Assembly: GCA_030549495.1 (NCBI GenBank)
Contig: JAUIRK010000311.1
Coordinates: 1-64,000 of the forward strand
Reading direction: 5' to 3'
Origin: Nectonema munidae
Taxonomy: Eukaryota; Nematomorpha; Nectonematoida; Nectonematidae
Length of the DNA: 64,000 nt
The notes under the pieces were generated by a model. It saw only the letters and a program-made list of their open reading frames with translations, had not been told where the DNA came from and ran no database searches. Positions 24,310 through 36,425 of the stretch are shown in pieces (position 1 is the first letter of the stretch; each line of letters starts with the position of its first letter). The position numbers were made by a program, and so were the translations under genes.

Positions 24310-27024
24310 TCTGAAATTAGAATAATAATAATCGAAATTCATAAGTTTGATATATTGTTGCTTACTGAATTCTTGCCAAAAAAGATGGTTATAAAAAATT
24401 TTCACATTAATCTTGTCAAAATTAATGGTTACAAAATGTTTCATAACTTAGGCTGTGATTATTACCAGACAATTGGAAATAAAACAAAAAGAAGGGGTAT
24501 ACTCTGTTATTTCAAAAGTTCTTTGTAAATGCTTTCATCTATCTCAATAGAAGTATTTGAAAATTTAAACATTAAAGGTTTTCATAATAATCTTACAACA
24601 ATTTTTAGTTGTTTTTATAGAAGTCCTAACACAGACAGAGATGAAAGAACAACAAAAATTATTCAAAAAATATGTGAAATTAAAAGTAAATTTATGCCAA
24701 AAAGTTTTATTGTAATTGGCGATTTTAATTATCCTAAGATAAACTGGGATAAGTGTGATGCTCCACATAATTCTTCTGAAAGTCGGTTTTTGAATTTTAT
24801 TCAAGATAATTTAATGATACCGGTAATTCGGACACCAACGAGAATAGACTGGACCGGAAATGAGAGCTTGTTAGATATATTAATCACCAATGATGAAATT
24901 CTCATTGATAATTTGATAATACTACCAAATCTATCTAAAAGCGATCATTATTGCGTATCATTTTCTGTTTCGAAAGCAATTAAAAGTAGAACAGCTGATT
25001 CAAAATACAAGATTCATGCTGCAGATTTTTTATTGAGGGTAATCTAGAAAAAATTGATTGGACTATTTTAGAAAAAAATGATATAGAAAGAAGTTCGAAG
25101 ATTTTTGAAAATTTATTAAAAGAACAAATTTAACTCCACGTACCTAAATCTCAGAATAGAAAATCTTCCAAATTGTATATGAACAAAGATGCTATTTCTT
25201 TCTATAAAAAAAGAAAAAATTCTTTACTCTATATAAAAATATGGCAATAATAATAGTTATGAACAATACAAAAAACAGTAATTGTCTTAGAAAATTAACA
25301 AAAAAATTAAATTGACTATGAAATCAATATCTTAAAATAATACAAGCAAAATTCAAAAAAGTTATGGAAATATATCAATGAAAAGAGAAAGAATAATTTA
25401 GCTGTTGAAACAATATTAAATGAAGATAGCAATATAATTGAAGATGAGTTCTTACCTGAAGCATTTAAACAATACTTTTCTTCCATCTTTAGAAGTGATA
25501 GTAAACTTCTGACTAAAGAAGTTGAAGTCAAAAAAATTTCACAGCCATTTAAAAAAATAGAAATAGCAATGCCTGAATTTTGCTACAAATTTAGTAATTT
25601 AGACACTTCCAAATCTCCTGGAATTGATAACATTTCACCTCTTTTTTTTCAAAAGACTCTGTAATGTTTTGGCTAAACCTTTGACTATTTTATATAACAA
25701 ATCTTTAGTAGAATGCAAACTACGGGATGCATGGAAGTTAAGTTGTATATCACCAATTTACAAAAAAGGTGAGAAAAAAATTATTTCTAACTATAGACCA
25801 AATATCACTCAATAATGTAATTCTTAAAGTATTTGAGTCAATAATAAAGGATAAAGTTGTTAATCATCTTGAAAAAACAAACTGATATTGAGACATCAAC
25901 ATGGTTTTCTTCTAAAAAAAGTCAACAATAACAAACTTAATTGAATTTTTTAATGAATTTTCTTTAGAAATGAGTAATAATAAAACAGTAAATGTTATAT
26001 ATTTAGACTTTCAGGAAGCTTTCGACACTGTTCCCATGAAGAACTGATATTAAAACTCAAATATTTCGGTATAAATAACCATCTCAAAGAATGGTTGAGA
26101 GATTCTATTTTTAACAGAAAATTTATTGTTCGATTGAATGAAATCTGTTCAGAAACCTCTGAAATTATAAGTGGAATCCCACAAGGTTCAGTATTAGGAC
26201 CGATATTCTTTTCCATATTCATGAATGATATAAGTGATAATTTGAAATCAAATATAAAATTTTATGCTGATGATATTCAAAAAAAAAAATAATTCAATGC
26301 TGAATTATTCAAAGGTTCTAGTAGTGATGGCAAAAAAAGTTACAAGATTTATATAAAATATATAAATGGAGTAGAGAATGGGATTTGCAACTCAATAGAA
26401 ACAAGTGCTGTCACCTTCAAGTTGGAAAAACAGATGATACTAATTTTTATATAGGAAGAACTAAACTTAATCAAGTTGAAAAACACAATGATTTCGGATT
26501 AATTGTTGATTCAAAATTTTGTTTTTCTGATCATGTTTGTCATGTTGTAAAGAAAGCTTGGCTGTTAAACAATACTTTTGTGTTATCTGGCATTGAAGTT
26601 TCTCTCCATCTGTTCAAGTCTTTAGTCAGGCCTGTTTTAGAATATGGAAATGTGATTTTTGGAAATTCTTCAATCATGATTGGAAAAAATTAATCTTCCT
26701 TCTTTGTATTACAAAAGCAAAATGTTTTGCCTGGTTAATCAACGAGAATTTCCAGATCACATTCCCTGAAATTTAAACCTAATTCGTACCAAAGAAATTA
26801 TAGACAACACTATTTAACACAAAAAGTATATAATCACTGTAATGGTTTGCGCCAAATGAAGTTGTCGATTCCTTGAATATAAATATCTTTGAAAGAAAGC
26901 TTGAAAAAGATAAAAGACATCTCATTATTTGATTGATTTGTATTTTATTCGTATTATATTTGATGCAATTCACATAGGCGATTAGTCTCTTTACATTGCT
27001 GCACTTATGTTATGTTATGTTATA
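24310..27024 (+). mobile_element. CR1-like LINE relic: endonuclease, reverse transcriptase and 3' tail
   Basis: The copy is nearly full for ORF2. The apurinic-type endonuclease starts near 24345 (FDILLLTEFLPKK) and continues with IVIGDFNYPKINWDKC (about 24715), SLLDILITND (24870) and KSDHYCVSFSV (24940). The reverse transcriptase begins near 25600 (LDTSKSPGIDNIS) and includes VIYLDFQEAFDTVP (26000), ISGIPQGSVLGPIFFSIF (26170) and the catalytic FYADDI box (26262). A post-RT domain runs to about 26935. The 3' end carries a (TTATG)n tail near 27006-27024. The endonuclease stays open over 172 codons, but the RT region has several frame breaks. No ORF1 is visible upstream, so it is 5'-truncated. 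GDFNYP with INW is typical of the CR1/L3 group; the clade is my inference. Confidence 0.88.
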
Positions 27025-27704
27025 AAGAAAAAACATAAACAAGCTAACCAAATAAAAATTTATATGTTGTGTTTATCTAAAACACTCCTTCTCTGTTTTG
27101 CTTTTGTACGCAACAGTACGCGCCCTAAGGTAAGGCCTTCCACCAAACTGCCTACCTACTTTATGTATGAGCGCATACTATAAAACTGATTTTCTACAAT
27201 ACTTCATAAAAATGTAGTATGGTAAATAACAAAACTAAAGTTACCCCTGGTTTAAGTTTTTCAAAATATTGCATTCGCCAAGAGCTTCATTTCAAGGTCC
27301 ATGAGGTACAGTTGTAATATCTGATATTTTCAAGAGTAACTCTGCCCCGTGTTTCGAAAAAAGGTTCCCTGCTGAAATCAATTTCGTCAGGGCATACCAA
27401 TTTTTCATCAATATTTTCGTTTTCACTTGAGATACTTGAAATACTTTCAAATACTAAACTAGAATGCCTGGAATCCTCAGAAAAAGAACTAGAACTGTTA
27501 TCAAATCCCATACCAAAAATGACAAAAAACAATGGAGAAATGAAGAGTAGAACGAAGGAAGAGCTTTGCTTATAGTTGAATCAGATGTATATAATAGAAG
27601 AGGGTAATGTTCCAAGATAATATATTATTGATTACGTGAAAATATTGTTATATATATGAGGTTCGCAGCACAAAAGGTACAAAAAGTGTGAGAAAAGTGT
27701 TGTA
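27025..27704. other. Unassigned DNA with one acidic, Ser-rich frame
   Basis: The minus strand at 27287-27532 has an 81-codon frame rich in Ser, Glu and Asp (for example SEDSRHSSLVFESISSISSE). Acidic Ser-rich leaders occur at the N-terminus of several DNA transposases and many host proteins, but no domain follows downstream, so I do not call a gene. Confidence 0.3.
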
Positions 27705-28145
27705 TGACGTTTATGGTGACCGGTAAATTCCACCATGGTAAGTTGCATTACGGGGAATATTGCCGTGACCTAGTTATTAGTTTGCAACAAAAGCTTGAAT
27801 GATACGTTATACAACTATAGATAGGCAAATAACTAAGTCACGGTAATATCCCAATATTCACTGTAATGCAACTTACCATGGTTGTTGTTGTTAGCACCTA
27901 GATTATACTATCTTTATATGAGTATAATCTATCAATTCAAAGCAAAGCTTTGTTTAAACGGAGAGAGTATTTCCATAAAAGCAAATACTCTCAGGGAAAA
28001 TTGTAGAATTTTGTTACACTTTCCCAACAGCAGCGATAAACCAGTTTAATTTCAGCCAACCCGCAAATTTCCACCATAAGGTACTGCTGGCTTTTTGCAG
28101 GCTTCTAACTTACCATGGTGGAGTTAACCTAGAATTGACGTTTAT
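27705..28145. mobile_element. MITE with 10-bp target duplication, possibly MULE-type
   Basis: The direct repeat TGACGTTTAT occurs at 27705-27714 and 28136-28145. Just inside lie inverted ends sharing TCCACCATGGTAAGTT. A second inverted pair inside (about 27732-27775 and 27835-27885) repeats the CCATGGTAAGTTGCATTAC word, giving a strong internal hairpin. Another small hairpin lies near 27963-27995 (GAGAGTATTT and its complement). A duplication of 9-10 bp is typical of Mutator-like elements, but the outermost seven or eight bases of the two ends do not match well, so the class is uncertain. It is non-coding. Confidence 0.6.
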
Positions 28146-29380
28146 ATGTAGTGTAGCACAAATAATATTGATTTTTTGAGATGAGTGCCAAACGCAGAGA
28201 ATAGTGTATGGAATGGAGTAAATTGCCATATGAGCGTATTCTATTCTACAATAGAATATGTGCGTACAGCCAAGGTAAGCTTTTTTTGTCCACGTATACC
28301 ATATGCTTCTTCCCAATGTTATGCTTTATATAAGAAACATTTATTACATAAGTAATACAAAATTATAAACAAGGTTTCTTTAAAAGCTAGTTCGTTATAA
28401 AAGGTCTAATTTACGTGTTAATTTTTGACAGGGGATTGCGAATGAACAAATTGGTGCATATCATTGAAGTGTTCGTAGGAAGTTCGCAATAACGCGCTTT
28501 CACTGTATAGGATTGCGCGCGAAAAAAACACTCCCCGAACATTTTTAACTCGGAAATGGCGAAAAGTTAGCTTCCGCGATGCGAAAATATTCTCTCGTGT
28601 AATAATTGTTTCTTCAACAGGAAGAGATTGAAAATATCTCCATTCAGACTACGTAGTTAAACAACCATTGCAGGCAGTAAAAATACAGGTGTTTTGATAG
28701 ACATTATTATTCACATTTTCTACAAAATGCTATTAAATTTAAACTTATTAATATTCACAATTTGCCAGATTACAAGTGGTATGCAGTTTATGCTTCTGAG
28801 AAATATGGCTGTCCTGTTGCAATAATAAAAAATATTATATTTTAACAATTGAAGTATTTTTCAATTAATTTTTATCAATATGAAGTTTAGTACATATAAA
28901 TTTGTTCACATGGTATAATTATTGTTCACAGACATTATCTCACTTTTATTTTATCATCCAATGATAAAGCGAAGAAAATTCCACATCAATCACCAATGAC
29001 ATATACATTTTTCATGCAAAAAGCTGGGAATAGATTTAGTTTACGGAGAAATACTTTCCTCCTGAAATACTAATTTAGAAGAAAATAACATTGATTCTCT
29101 TGAAAAACAAAGATAGAGACGTCTGTGTTAAAAAATAACTCTACTCAAGTTGATTGATCAAATACCGATTTTGTTGGTCGAGATCATATGCAGAAAAGTT
29201 GTGTGTAAGAGGATGATAGGTAAGTATAGCTTTTCACTAAATTAATCACTAATATCTAATGATCTTCAAATATTTCTTAAGAATGGCATGGCCGAAAAAG
29301 CTAAAATTTCTAAGAAATCACACCAACAAAGATTAGATAGCAAAGAAAAATTTTATTAAAAACGATTTTGGCGGAATATT
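28146..29380. other. Unassigned AT-rich DNA
   Basis: No gene or complete element is recognised. A short patch near 28430-28560 (GTTCGCAATAACGCGC and GGATTGCGCGCG) looks repetitive but I could not pair it with anything. Confidence 0.35.
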
Positions 29381-30475
29381 GCTAAGGGACACCTGAAAAT
29401 TAAGGACACCTCAAAAATAAGGACAATTCATTGAGGACTAGAGACAACCTCACTATTCGGAATTAAGGACACTTTTATACTTTATTATTGACAAAAACAT
29501 TGCTATTAAGGACAACTTTCCATTTAAAAGCTACTTGTATCAAATTGGTTGTTGTTTATTGATCCAAAATACAACAGTTTAGCTAACAAAATAAGAAAAA
29601 GAATGCATAATAATAATCTTTTAACTGTTTGTAGAACCCTTATGATATCAAATTAATTGAGTACAAATGGTTGTGCAACATTGATAAACAAGTCTACATT
29701 TCACCATTGTAAGAAGATGCTTGTGCAAAGCTTTTATATCTTCATGCATCTCTTCATGCAGATTGCGGCTACTTTGCTATGAATGTTTGTTTCGACATCA
29801 CTTTTTGCAAAATAATGTTTAACTGCATGCATATGCAAAAAATGGTTATAAACAAGTTTGTACTGTACTGTTGCAAGATCATTTTTGCAAAGATTTCGGC
29901 TTCATTTGTCTCTTTATTTAGAGTGTTGCTTTGTTATAAATTGCTCTTTCCATATCACTTTTCACAATTTTATATCGAATAAAAGAGACATCACTGCTTC
30001 GATTTTTTCTTATAACTAGTTATTTTATATTCACTGTTCGCAATGCTTCATATAAAAAGAAAACGAAATGAATTGCCTTTGGAAAAAAAACTCTGTGTAA
30101 TCAAAAAAATATTCAGGTAAAAACAGCTTGCACAGACTTGCTATAAATTTGGTTGTAGTAAAAACCAAATCAGTTGAATATTAAAAAATCAAAATGAAAT
30201 TGAAGCTAAAAACTTCAACAATGTTAATTATAATCGAAAAAGGACATACCCACGACCATTTCAAGAAATAGAAGAACTATGGTGTTGGTATTGTCGTTGT
30301 AGAAACATCAATGTACCCGTAACCGGACCTCTGTTGCAAGAGCAAGGGCGAAAAATAGCAGAAGCTAAAAATGTTTAGTCTTTCAAAGCTTCAAATGGTT
30401 GGCTTCATAATTTTAAAGTTTTTTGCAATCTACATTGTGCCATGATCTCTGGTGAAAGAGGAGGCGTTAGAGACG

Positions 30476-31260
30476 GTATACTTTCTAACTTTAAGTCTTT
30501 TTAATCAGTATATTATGAAATGTTTTTAGCATATCTCTTTTTATGGAATCTTTAAATCATTTCATTTTATGTTAAAAAATCATGAAGACCAGTACCATTT
30601 CCCTCCGAAAGGGGTAATTATAAAGTTGATTTTTCAGGTCATTATTTCCTTGCGCATACGCAACTCTACCTTTTTATTGAATAAAAACTTTGCTTAAATA
30701 ATTATTTTATTGTCTACAACTTTTATTTCATAAAGTATCTGTAAATCTTATTTATAAAATGTCTTTTAAATAAGAACTACTATGTCTCTTTTTATTGGAA
30801 AATTTAGTTGAAAAAAATTTATTGAATTTTGAGATTTTTTTTACCATTAAGTATAAACTAATGAAGTTTAGACAAGTAACGCCTGATAAAAATTTTCTAA
30901 GGCTTTAAAATCGAATACTAATTCAGCATTCTCTGAAACGTTGTGATGCTTTTTCCGATCGAGACATCGTTGCTTTAGCTCCATTTTATTTTATTTTGCA
31001 TAATAAATTTTTTTCAAATTTCATACTTCATATCCCGATAAGTAACTAAAATTCCTATTATCTTATCTTCATATAAACAAGTCTTAATCAAAATTTTAAT
31101 TTAAAATTAATTTATTAATTTGTAAAAAAATATTGGGTACCATGAAAAATTCTCATTGAAACTTAATTCAGAGGGAGATGTTTAAAAAACTAAGTGTTTT
31201 TTTAGTATACAGGTTTAATGATGGAGAACATTTACCAACCATATATGTATTGATTTTTAG
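30476..31260 (+). other. Intron-like gap in the Tigger transposase
   Basis: Protein similarity stops at GGVRD (30475) and resumes at EDVKQWKERLPE (31261). The gap begins GTATAC and ends TTGATTTTTAG, matching donor and acceptor consensus. Joining its edges keeps the frame exactly (GAC G|AA GAC). The 785-bp interior has no coding similarity. A transposon insertion is an alternative, since GACG flanks both edges, but no inverted ends are visible. Confidence 0.55.
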
Positions 31261-31952
31261 AAGACGTAAAGCAGTGGAAAGAAAGGTTACCTGAAATTAC
31301 TCAGGATTACTCACCTAAAAATATATATATAACATGGACGGGACTGCTCTTTTTTCCAATCTTTACCAAGTCGTACGTTATCTGTTTGTGGGGAAGAATA
31401 CACCGGAGGTAAACGAAACAAAGAGCGTTTGACTGTGGCATTGCTTACAAATATGAATGGCGAAATTGAAAAGTCAATTGTAATCGGGAAATCTGCTTGT
31501 CCGAGATCATTTAAAAAAATAAACATTTCTTCTCTTCCTGTTCAATATCACCACAACTCAAAAGCATGGGCAACAAATAAAATTTTCCTCAACGTTTTAG
31601 ATTGTTGATAATAGACGTTTTATTTGTTGATAACGCACCGAGCCACGCGATAAAAGTTAGTTTTTCGAACATAAAAAATTGTTTCTCGTCCCCTAACGCT
31701 ACAACTATTCTGCAACCTCTTGATAATGGCATTATAGCAAACTTCAAAAGCAATTATAAAAAACTTTAGTTACGTTCTGTTCTTTGCTCTATTGAGAATG
31801 ATTCCATCAAAGAAATAGTGACTCCTCTACAAGCAATAATGTGGATCAGACAAGTTGTTCGTCAGATTAAAGCATCTACTGTTGAAAAATGCTTCATAAA
31901 ATACGGATTCACGATGCCGTCTTCCAGTGACGATACCTCGGAGAATGACATT

Positions 31953-33672
31953 CACAGGTAAAAAAAGTAGTAATATTTACTACACTATATAGTAATCACT
32001 ATTGTCCAGATTTTTACTACCTTTTCTAGTAAATTTACTTTTTATTAAATACAACTCTTTGTAGTAAATTAACTATGTAAATTAGTAAAAAATAATAGTA
32101 ATATTTACTATTCAATATAATAGTCGTTATTGTCCAGAATTTTATTACCCTGTCTAGTAATTTTACTTACTGTTAAATACAACTCTTACTAGTAAATTAA
32201 CCATGTTTACTGGTAGTAAACCTGTCAATCTCCCAGTTGATTTTTTACCTTCCTTTTCATGGTAGTTTTTTTAGTTCTTCTATTTTTGAAAATCAATCTT
32301 CGGCTTAGGAAATATAAAAAAAGTTCATTAACATCAATATTTTTATCATTTAAAAACATTTTCATTTTGTTAATGCATAATTATAAAAAATATAAAGTTA
32401 TTTATAAAAAAGATTTTCTAATTAATTACATTTCTTCCTACAAAAATCCACAACTCGAAGATACTTCGACTTATGTGAAAAATTTACTCCCACAAACCCC
32501 TGGTACAAAACAAAGTTAAAAATTAACAAAGTTTTATTTAGAATTTAGATATGTTAAAAGCACACAAAAAAATAAAAATTAATAATGAAGATCTAAGCGT
32601 TTTGATTTGTTCTTTCCACCAAATAATATACTTTTAAAACTTTTCCATCTTTTTTAGATACTTTTAAGTCAAGAAGAATTTCAATAAGATGTAGAATTTT
32701 TTGAGCTCTTTAACATATTCCAAGTTGAAAACAAAAAAAGAAGCAAAAAATCCAAGAAAAGATTTTACAATATTTTTAGCAGAAAAAAGAAACATATTTT
32801 CGATAAAAAGTGAAAACAAATTATCATTTTCATGAAAATTTTTTAGACATACAACACAAAACGCAAAAAAAAACTTGCTTTTCACCTATTATAAAAAGTT
32901 TGCTGAAGCTTTCTTTAAAAAAATTGGTAATAGCAATAATGTCTTCATTTCTTTATGACCTTAAAACAAAAAATATATATCTTAAGAAAAAAAAATAACA
33001 AGATTTACTTGTTTCATTGGGAATCTTCAAAACTTCTTTGAAAAATATTGGCAAATTTTTTTGCTTATTAACATAATTTATTACTATATCGTAATACTTT
33101 GTTAACTTTATTTTTAATTTATCTTCAAAATTTAAATCTTCCATAATGGGTTTGAGATTCAAAAATTCATCCATAAACTAAATTGAAAGTATAAAAGAGT
33201 TAAAATATTAAAAAATTACCCGATTGTAGTCACTTAAAAATAAATATTTATTAATAAATTCGTAAAAAAAACTCGCTCCAAAACATTGAAATATGAAAAC
33301 AAATAAATTAAAGGAATACATATAGAAGTATTATAACAATTAACTAACAAATTTAAAAAACTTACGCCAATAATTTGAGAAAGAGTAAAGGCAAGCCTAA
33401 ATTTCATCACAGAGACTGATGAGAGTTAAATTGTTGATTTAGATATAATATAAATAATATCTAACACAAGGACAACAGAGCCAGAGAAAGATTTGTGCAT
33501 GTCTTTGCTATTTGGATTCAACGTAAGCGAGATGTGAAATTTGTCATCTGTTCAATCAATCATAAATATCAAGGCATTTTTTACTATCCTGTGCGATGCG
33601 GGTAGTAAAAACTGCGTTTAACGTGCTAATACTATTTTAAGTTGTAATTCTCACTATCTTTTTTTACCGGTG
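31953..33672. mobile_element. Unclassified non-autonomous element inserted in the Tigger gene
   Basis: The Tigger frame breaks at about 31952 and resumes at about 33680. The ends are inverted: the left reads CACAGGTAAAAAAAGTAGTA and the right, read inward, CACCGGTAAAAAAAGATAGT. Just inside the left end lie two tandem copies of a roughly 130-bp unit (about 31965-32090 and 32095-32225), both full of TAGTAAATTTAC-like words. The interior has frames of 62-86 codons without any motif. A three-base flank (ATT/TTT) is too short and imperfect to decide the target duplication. The class is unknown; an intron reading is weakened by the inverted ends and loss of frame. Confidence 0.55.
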
Positions 33673-34252
33673 TTTCAGAGGAAACAGATAATATTTTGCT
33701 TAATAATCTTATTGTTGAAACTGCAAGAAAGCTGTCTTTCCTATGTCGGTGGATGAATTCATTTCAATAGATGAGCATGTTCAAACTTGCGCAACATTTA
33801 AAATTGCCTTCGAAGAGAGATTGGACAAAGAGGACCGAAGTTCGGATGCTACTCCACTTGAAGAAGAAATGGAAAATTCTGAAGTATCAGAATCTCCAAT
33901 TAAAACATCATTATGGCTTTAAAGGCAGTTTCAGATCTTCAATCTTTTCCCTTCAAAAAGACATTGGAAAAGTCTTCAATTCGCTTTCTAACGTTAAAAT
34001 AAGCTCGGAACAAATAGCAAGCAATGGAAAGTTCCAAAAGCAAACTTCTATACTGAACTTTTTTGAAAAGAAAAACTAATTAAATAAAAATTTTACTTTA
34101 ATTATTAATAGACAAGTTTATCAATTGAAAATTTTTCTGTTTTTCTACTCTTTATACTACGGATACTAATTACCTTCATACTAGGGACAACCTTGATATA
34201 AGGGACAATTGTTATGGGACCGTGAATGTCCTTTATCAAGGTTCCACATATA

Positions 34253-35255
34253 AATACGAACAAAAATTTTGCGATAGAAATGTTAAAGAAGTTGTTGAAA
34301 AAAAGTGATATGATGCAATGACATCTAGTTCAAGCCTAAAACCTTTCTCTTTGGAGAATTTTCTGCCTAAAATGCAGGCTTCAGAAAGTAATGAGAGTAT
34401 AGCATTACATATTAATTGGCTTCAAAGCGAATATATCCAGATTCCAGAATGGTATAAGATGAAAATGGCATGAATGGATATTGCCTTCTCTCAAAGACGA
34501 AAATAAATAATCATAGAAAAAAGACACTTAAAAAATTTCCACCCCTTTCCACCAGGAACAAAATTAAGTAAGTTTATATCATAATCTTTTACATATAAAT
34601 AATTTTTTATCTTGCCTTAGAATTGAAGCGACTTAAACCTCTGATAAATGTATATTGTGTGAAATTTACATAAGTATAGCGATTTTTTGATCGAGGCCAA
34701 GCCCAAAATGGTTTCTCATCTCTACACCAAAGTCTGAAATATTAAGAATGCTGAAATTTTTCAAAACCGCAAGAAAAGTCCATTTTTTGTACATGAAGTA
34801 TGTTGGCAAACTAATTGCAATCGTTTTTTATAGAAATAAAGTTCATACCTCCATTATTTGGACTAGGAAATCATTTAAGAGAAGATTTCGATACGTTGTT
34901 TTACTTAAAAACTCAAATATCATCTCTACTAAGTGCTTCTGTCTTCATTATGGTCAGTGACTGTTTGACTTCCAGTAAAAAAGAGATCTTTACTTTATAT
35001 ATAGATGTGAATGTATAGCTTTCAATTTGTGCTACCCATTTTTTGTTAAAAATTCAATGGACTTTATTCTAAATATTTTAACATAACATAATTTTAACAT
35101 AATTTTATTAAGCAAAAAAGGCCATTTTGCCTGTTGTAATCAATCGCATCAATGTGTAGAAGAAAAAAAACATATAGAAATCCTTTAAACATTATAATTG
35201 CTAAATATGGAAAAGAAGAATACAAAAGTAAAGACTTAAGCATACAACATATTTT
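34253..35255. other. Unassigned DNA with a short coding-like remnant
   Basis: A 51-codon frame at 34318-34473 (plus) reads MTSSSSLKPFSLENFLPKMQ at its start and later EYIQIPEWYKMKMA. Its composition is more protein-like than its surroundings, suggesting a fragment of a conserved protein I cannot identify. Two overlapping frames near 34748-35018 show no motif. Confidence 0.25.
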
Positions 35256-35256
35256 T

Positions 35257-36425
35257 TCAGAAGTTATCCAGGCGTTTCTTGAATACTGAAGGGGAGTTTA
35301 TAACATCAGCAGGAAGACTGTTCCAGTCATTAACAATTCTATTAGAGAAAAAGTTTTCTCGAAAGCGTTTTTTGTGGCGACTCTTTATAAACTTACTGTG
35401 AGGCTTTCTCTGAATCCTTGAGGAAAACTGAGGAAGTATTCTATGGTTAACTAGGATATTTTCGTTTATGATGTTATAAACGGTAATCATATCGTTTCTT
35501 CTATATCGATATGATAGTAGTGGTAAAGACAACGTTTGCAGTCTTCCTTTTTAGGTTAATTCTTTGAGCCCTGTAATTTTTTAGGTTATTCGCTTCTGTA
35601 CTTTTTCTAGCGCTTTCATGTCTTTTTTACAGCTGGGCTGTGCGATAACATTACCGTATTCTAGAATAGGGCGTATTAACGCTTTGTATATAGGAGTAGC
35701 TATTTCTGGTGCAAAGGAGGATAACTGACAATAAATTGAGTGAAATACAGCGTAAGCTTTAGAGATTATTTTCGAAAAATGAGGCTTGAATTTTAAAGAA
35801 TTATCAACGATGATGCCTAAATCGTTTATTTGCGAAGTACGAGTGATATTATGACCACCAATATAATAAGTGTAGCTAACATTTTGCGAAATTTAGATCT
35901 ATATCCCAATGTGTACAACATTGATATAGAGTGTAAAGGTCAGTTAATTCTTTTCTTTTTTTAAGACAACGCAAATTTAAACATTTTGCGAAATTTAGAT
36001 CTATATCCCAATGTGTACACCATTGATATAGAGTGTAAAGGTCAGTTTGAAGTTGGGTCGCAGAATTTTTGGTAGATTCAGAGTTAAGATCACCGGCAAA
36101 TAATTTCAAGTTGGACTCAATTTGCGTTTCCAATTCGTTTATGTATAGATTAAAAAGTAGCAGTCCTATCACACTACCTTGCACTACTCCACTAGTTACT
36201 TTACTTGCATTTGATAAGTAGCCGTTCACAGATAAATTGGCTTTTATTTGTCAGGAAGTTGTCTATCCATTTAATAATTCCAGGATAAATGTTATAGGTT
36301 TTTAATTTATTTAGTAAATCATTGTGTGGAACTCTGTCAAATGCCTTGCGAAAATCAAAGTATAAAACATCAACTGTGTCGTACTTTTCGAGAAGGTTAG
36401 TTTTATTTAAATAAGAGATTAAAAT
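35257..36425 (-). mobile_element. LINE ORF2 relic, RT and post-RT domain, minus strand
   Basis: Reading down from 36425, the reverse transcriptase shows VDVLYFDFRKAFDRVPH (about 36375), SGVVQGSVIGLLLFNLYI (about 36190) and, at the catalytic position, LKLFAGDLN (about 36100), where the expected ADD has become AGD. The post-RT region includes ILEYGNVIAQPSCKKDMKAL (about 35665), a block ending in RYRRNDMITVYNIINE (about 35500), and NDWNSLPADVINSPSVFKKR (about 35310). The last 91 codons are open. It is 5'-truncated within the RT and broken in several frames. A 102-bp tandem duplication lies inside at 35879-36050. The layout is of the CR1/Jockey group without RNase H. Confidence 0.82.
35879..36050 (-). 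repeat. In-frame 102-bp tandem duplication within the LINE relic
   Basis: The word ACATTTTGCGAAATTTAGAT and about 50 following bases occur at 35879 and again at 35981, 102 bp apart, with only one or two differences. Because 102 is a multiple of three, the minus-strand frame repeats the block beginning LYTLYQ and ending NFAKC. The second copy is nearly identical, so the duplication is younger than most of the decay around it. Confidence 0.85.

Larger units (their letters stand above)
30043..34079 (+). pseudogene. Tigger-like transposase relic (CENP-B-type HTH plus DDE)
   Basis: The Met at 30043 opens MLHIKRKRNELPLEKKLCVI, the typical start of the psq/CENP-B N-terminal helix-turn-helix. A second CENP-B HTH follows (RPFQEIEELWCWYCR, about 30255; GPLLQEQGRKIAEAK, about 30330), then the link CAMISGERGGV (30440). 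The DDE core has IYNMDGTALFF near 31318 (first Asp), LLTNMNGE (31450), LFVDNAPSHA near 31622 (second Asp), and LQPLDNGIIANFKSNY (31705, third Asp). The tail resumes after an inserted element and ends KQTSILNFFEKKN at 34079. Several stops and frame shifts exist (for example after IFR near 30118, at AKNV near 30375, and in the HTH at about 30176), so the copy is inactive. The family binds its terminal repeats and moves to TA sites. Confidence 0.85.
29381..34252 (+). mobile_element. Tigger/pogo-like DNA transposon, decayed and interrupted
   Basis: The element holds the transposase relic at 30043-34079. Its ends are marked by repeated 'aaggacac/gggacaa' words: CTAAGGGACACC and TTAAGGACAC near 29381-29475, and the inverted counterparts AGGGACAACC and GTCCTTTATCAAGGTTCC near 34183-34252. 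Iterated AAGGACA-type words at both ends are usual for pogo-group terminal regions. The exact outer bases and the TA duplication could not be fixed. Excluding the inserted 1.7-kb element and the intron-like gap, the length is in the usual range for Tigger elements. Confidence 0.7.

Noticed and set aside
32259-33174. Frames of 62-86 codons inside the element that interrupts the Tigger gene
   Set aside because: Lys/Phe/Leu-rich chance frames on both strands with no motif.
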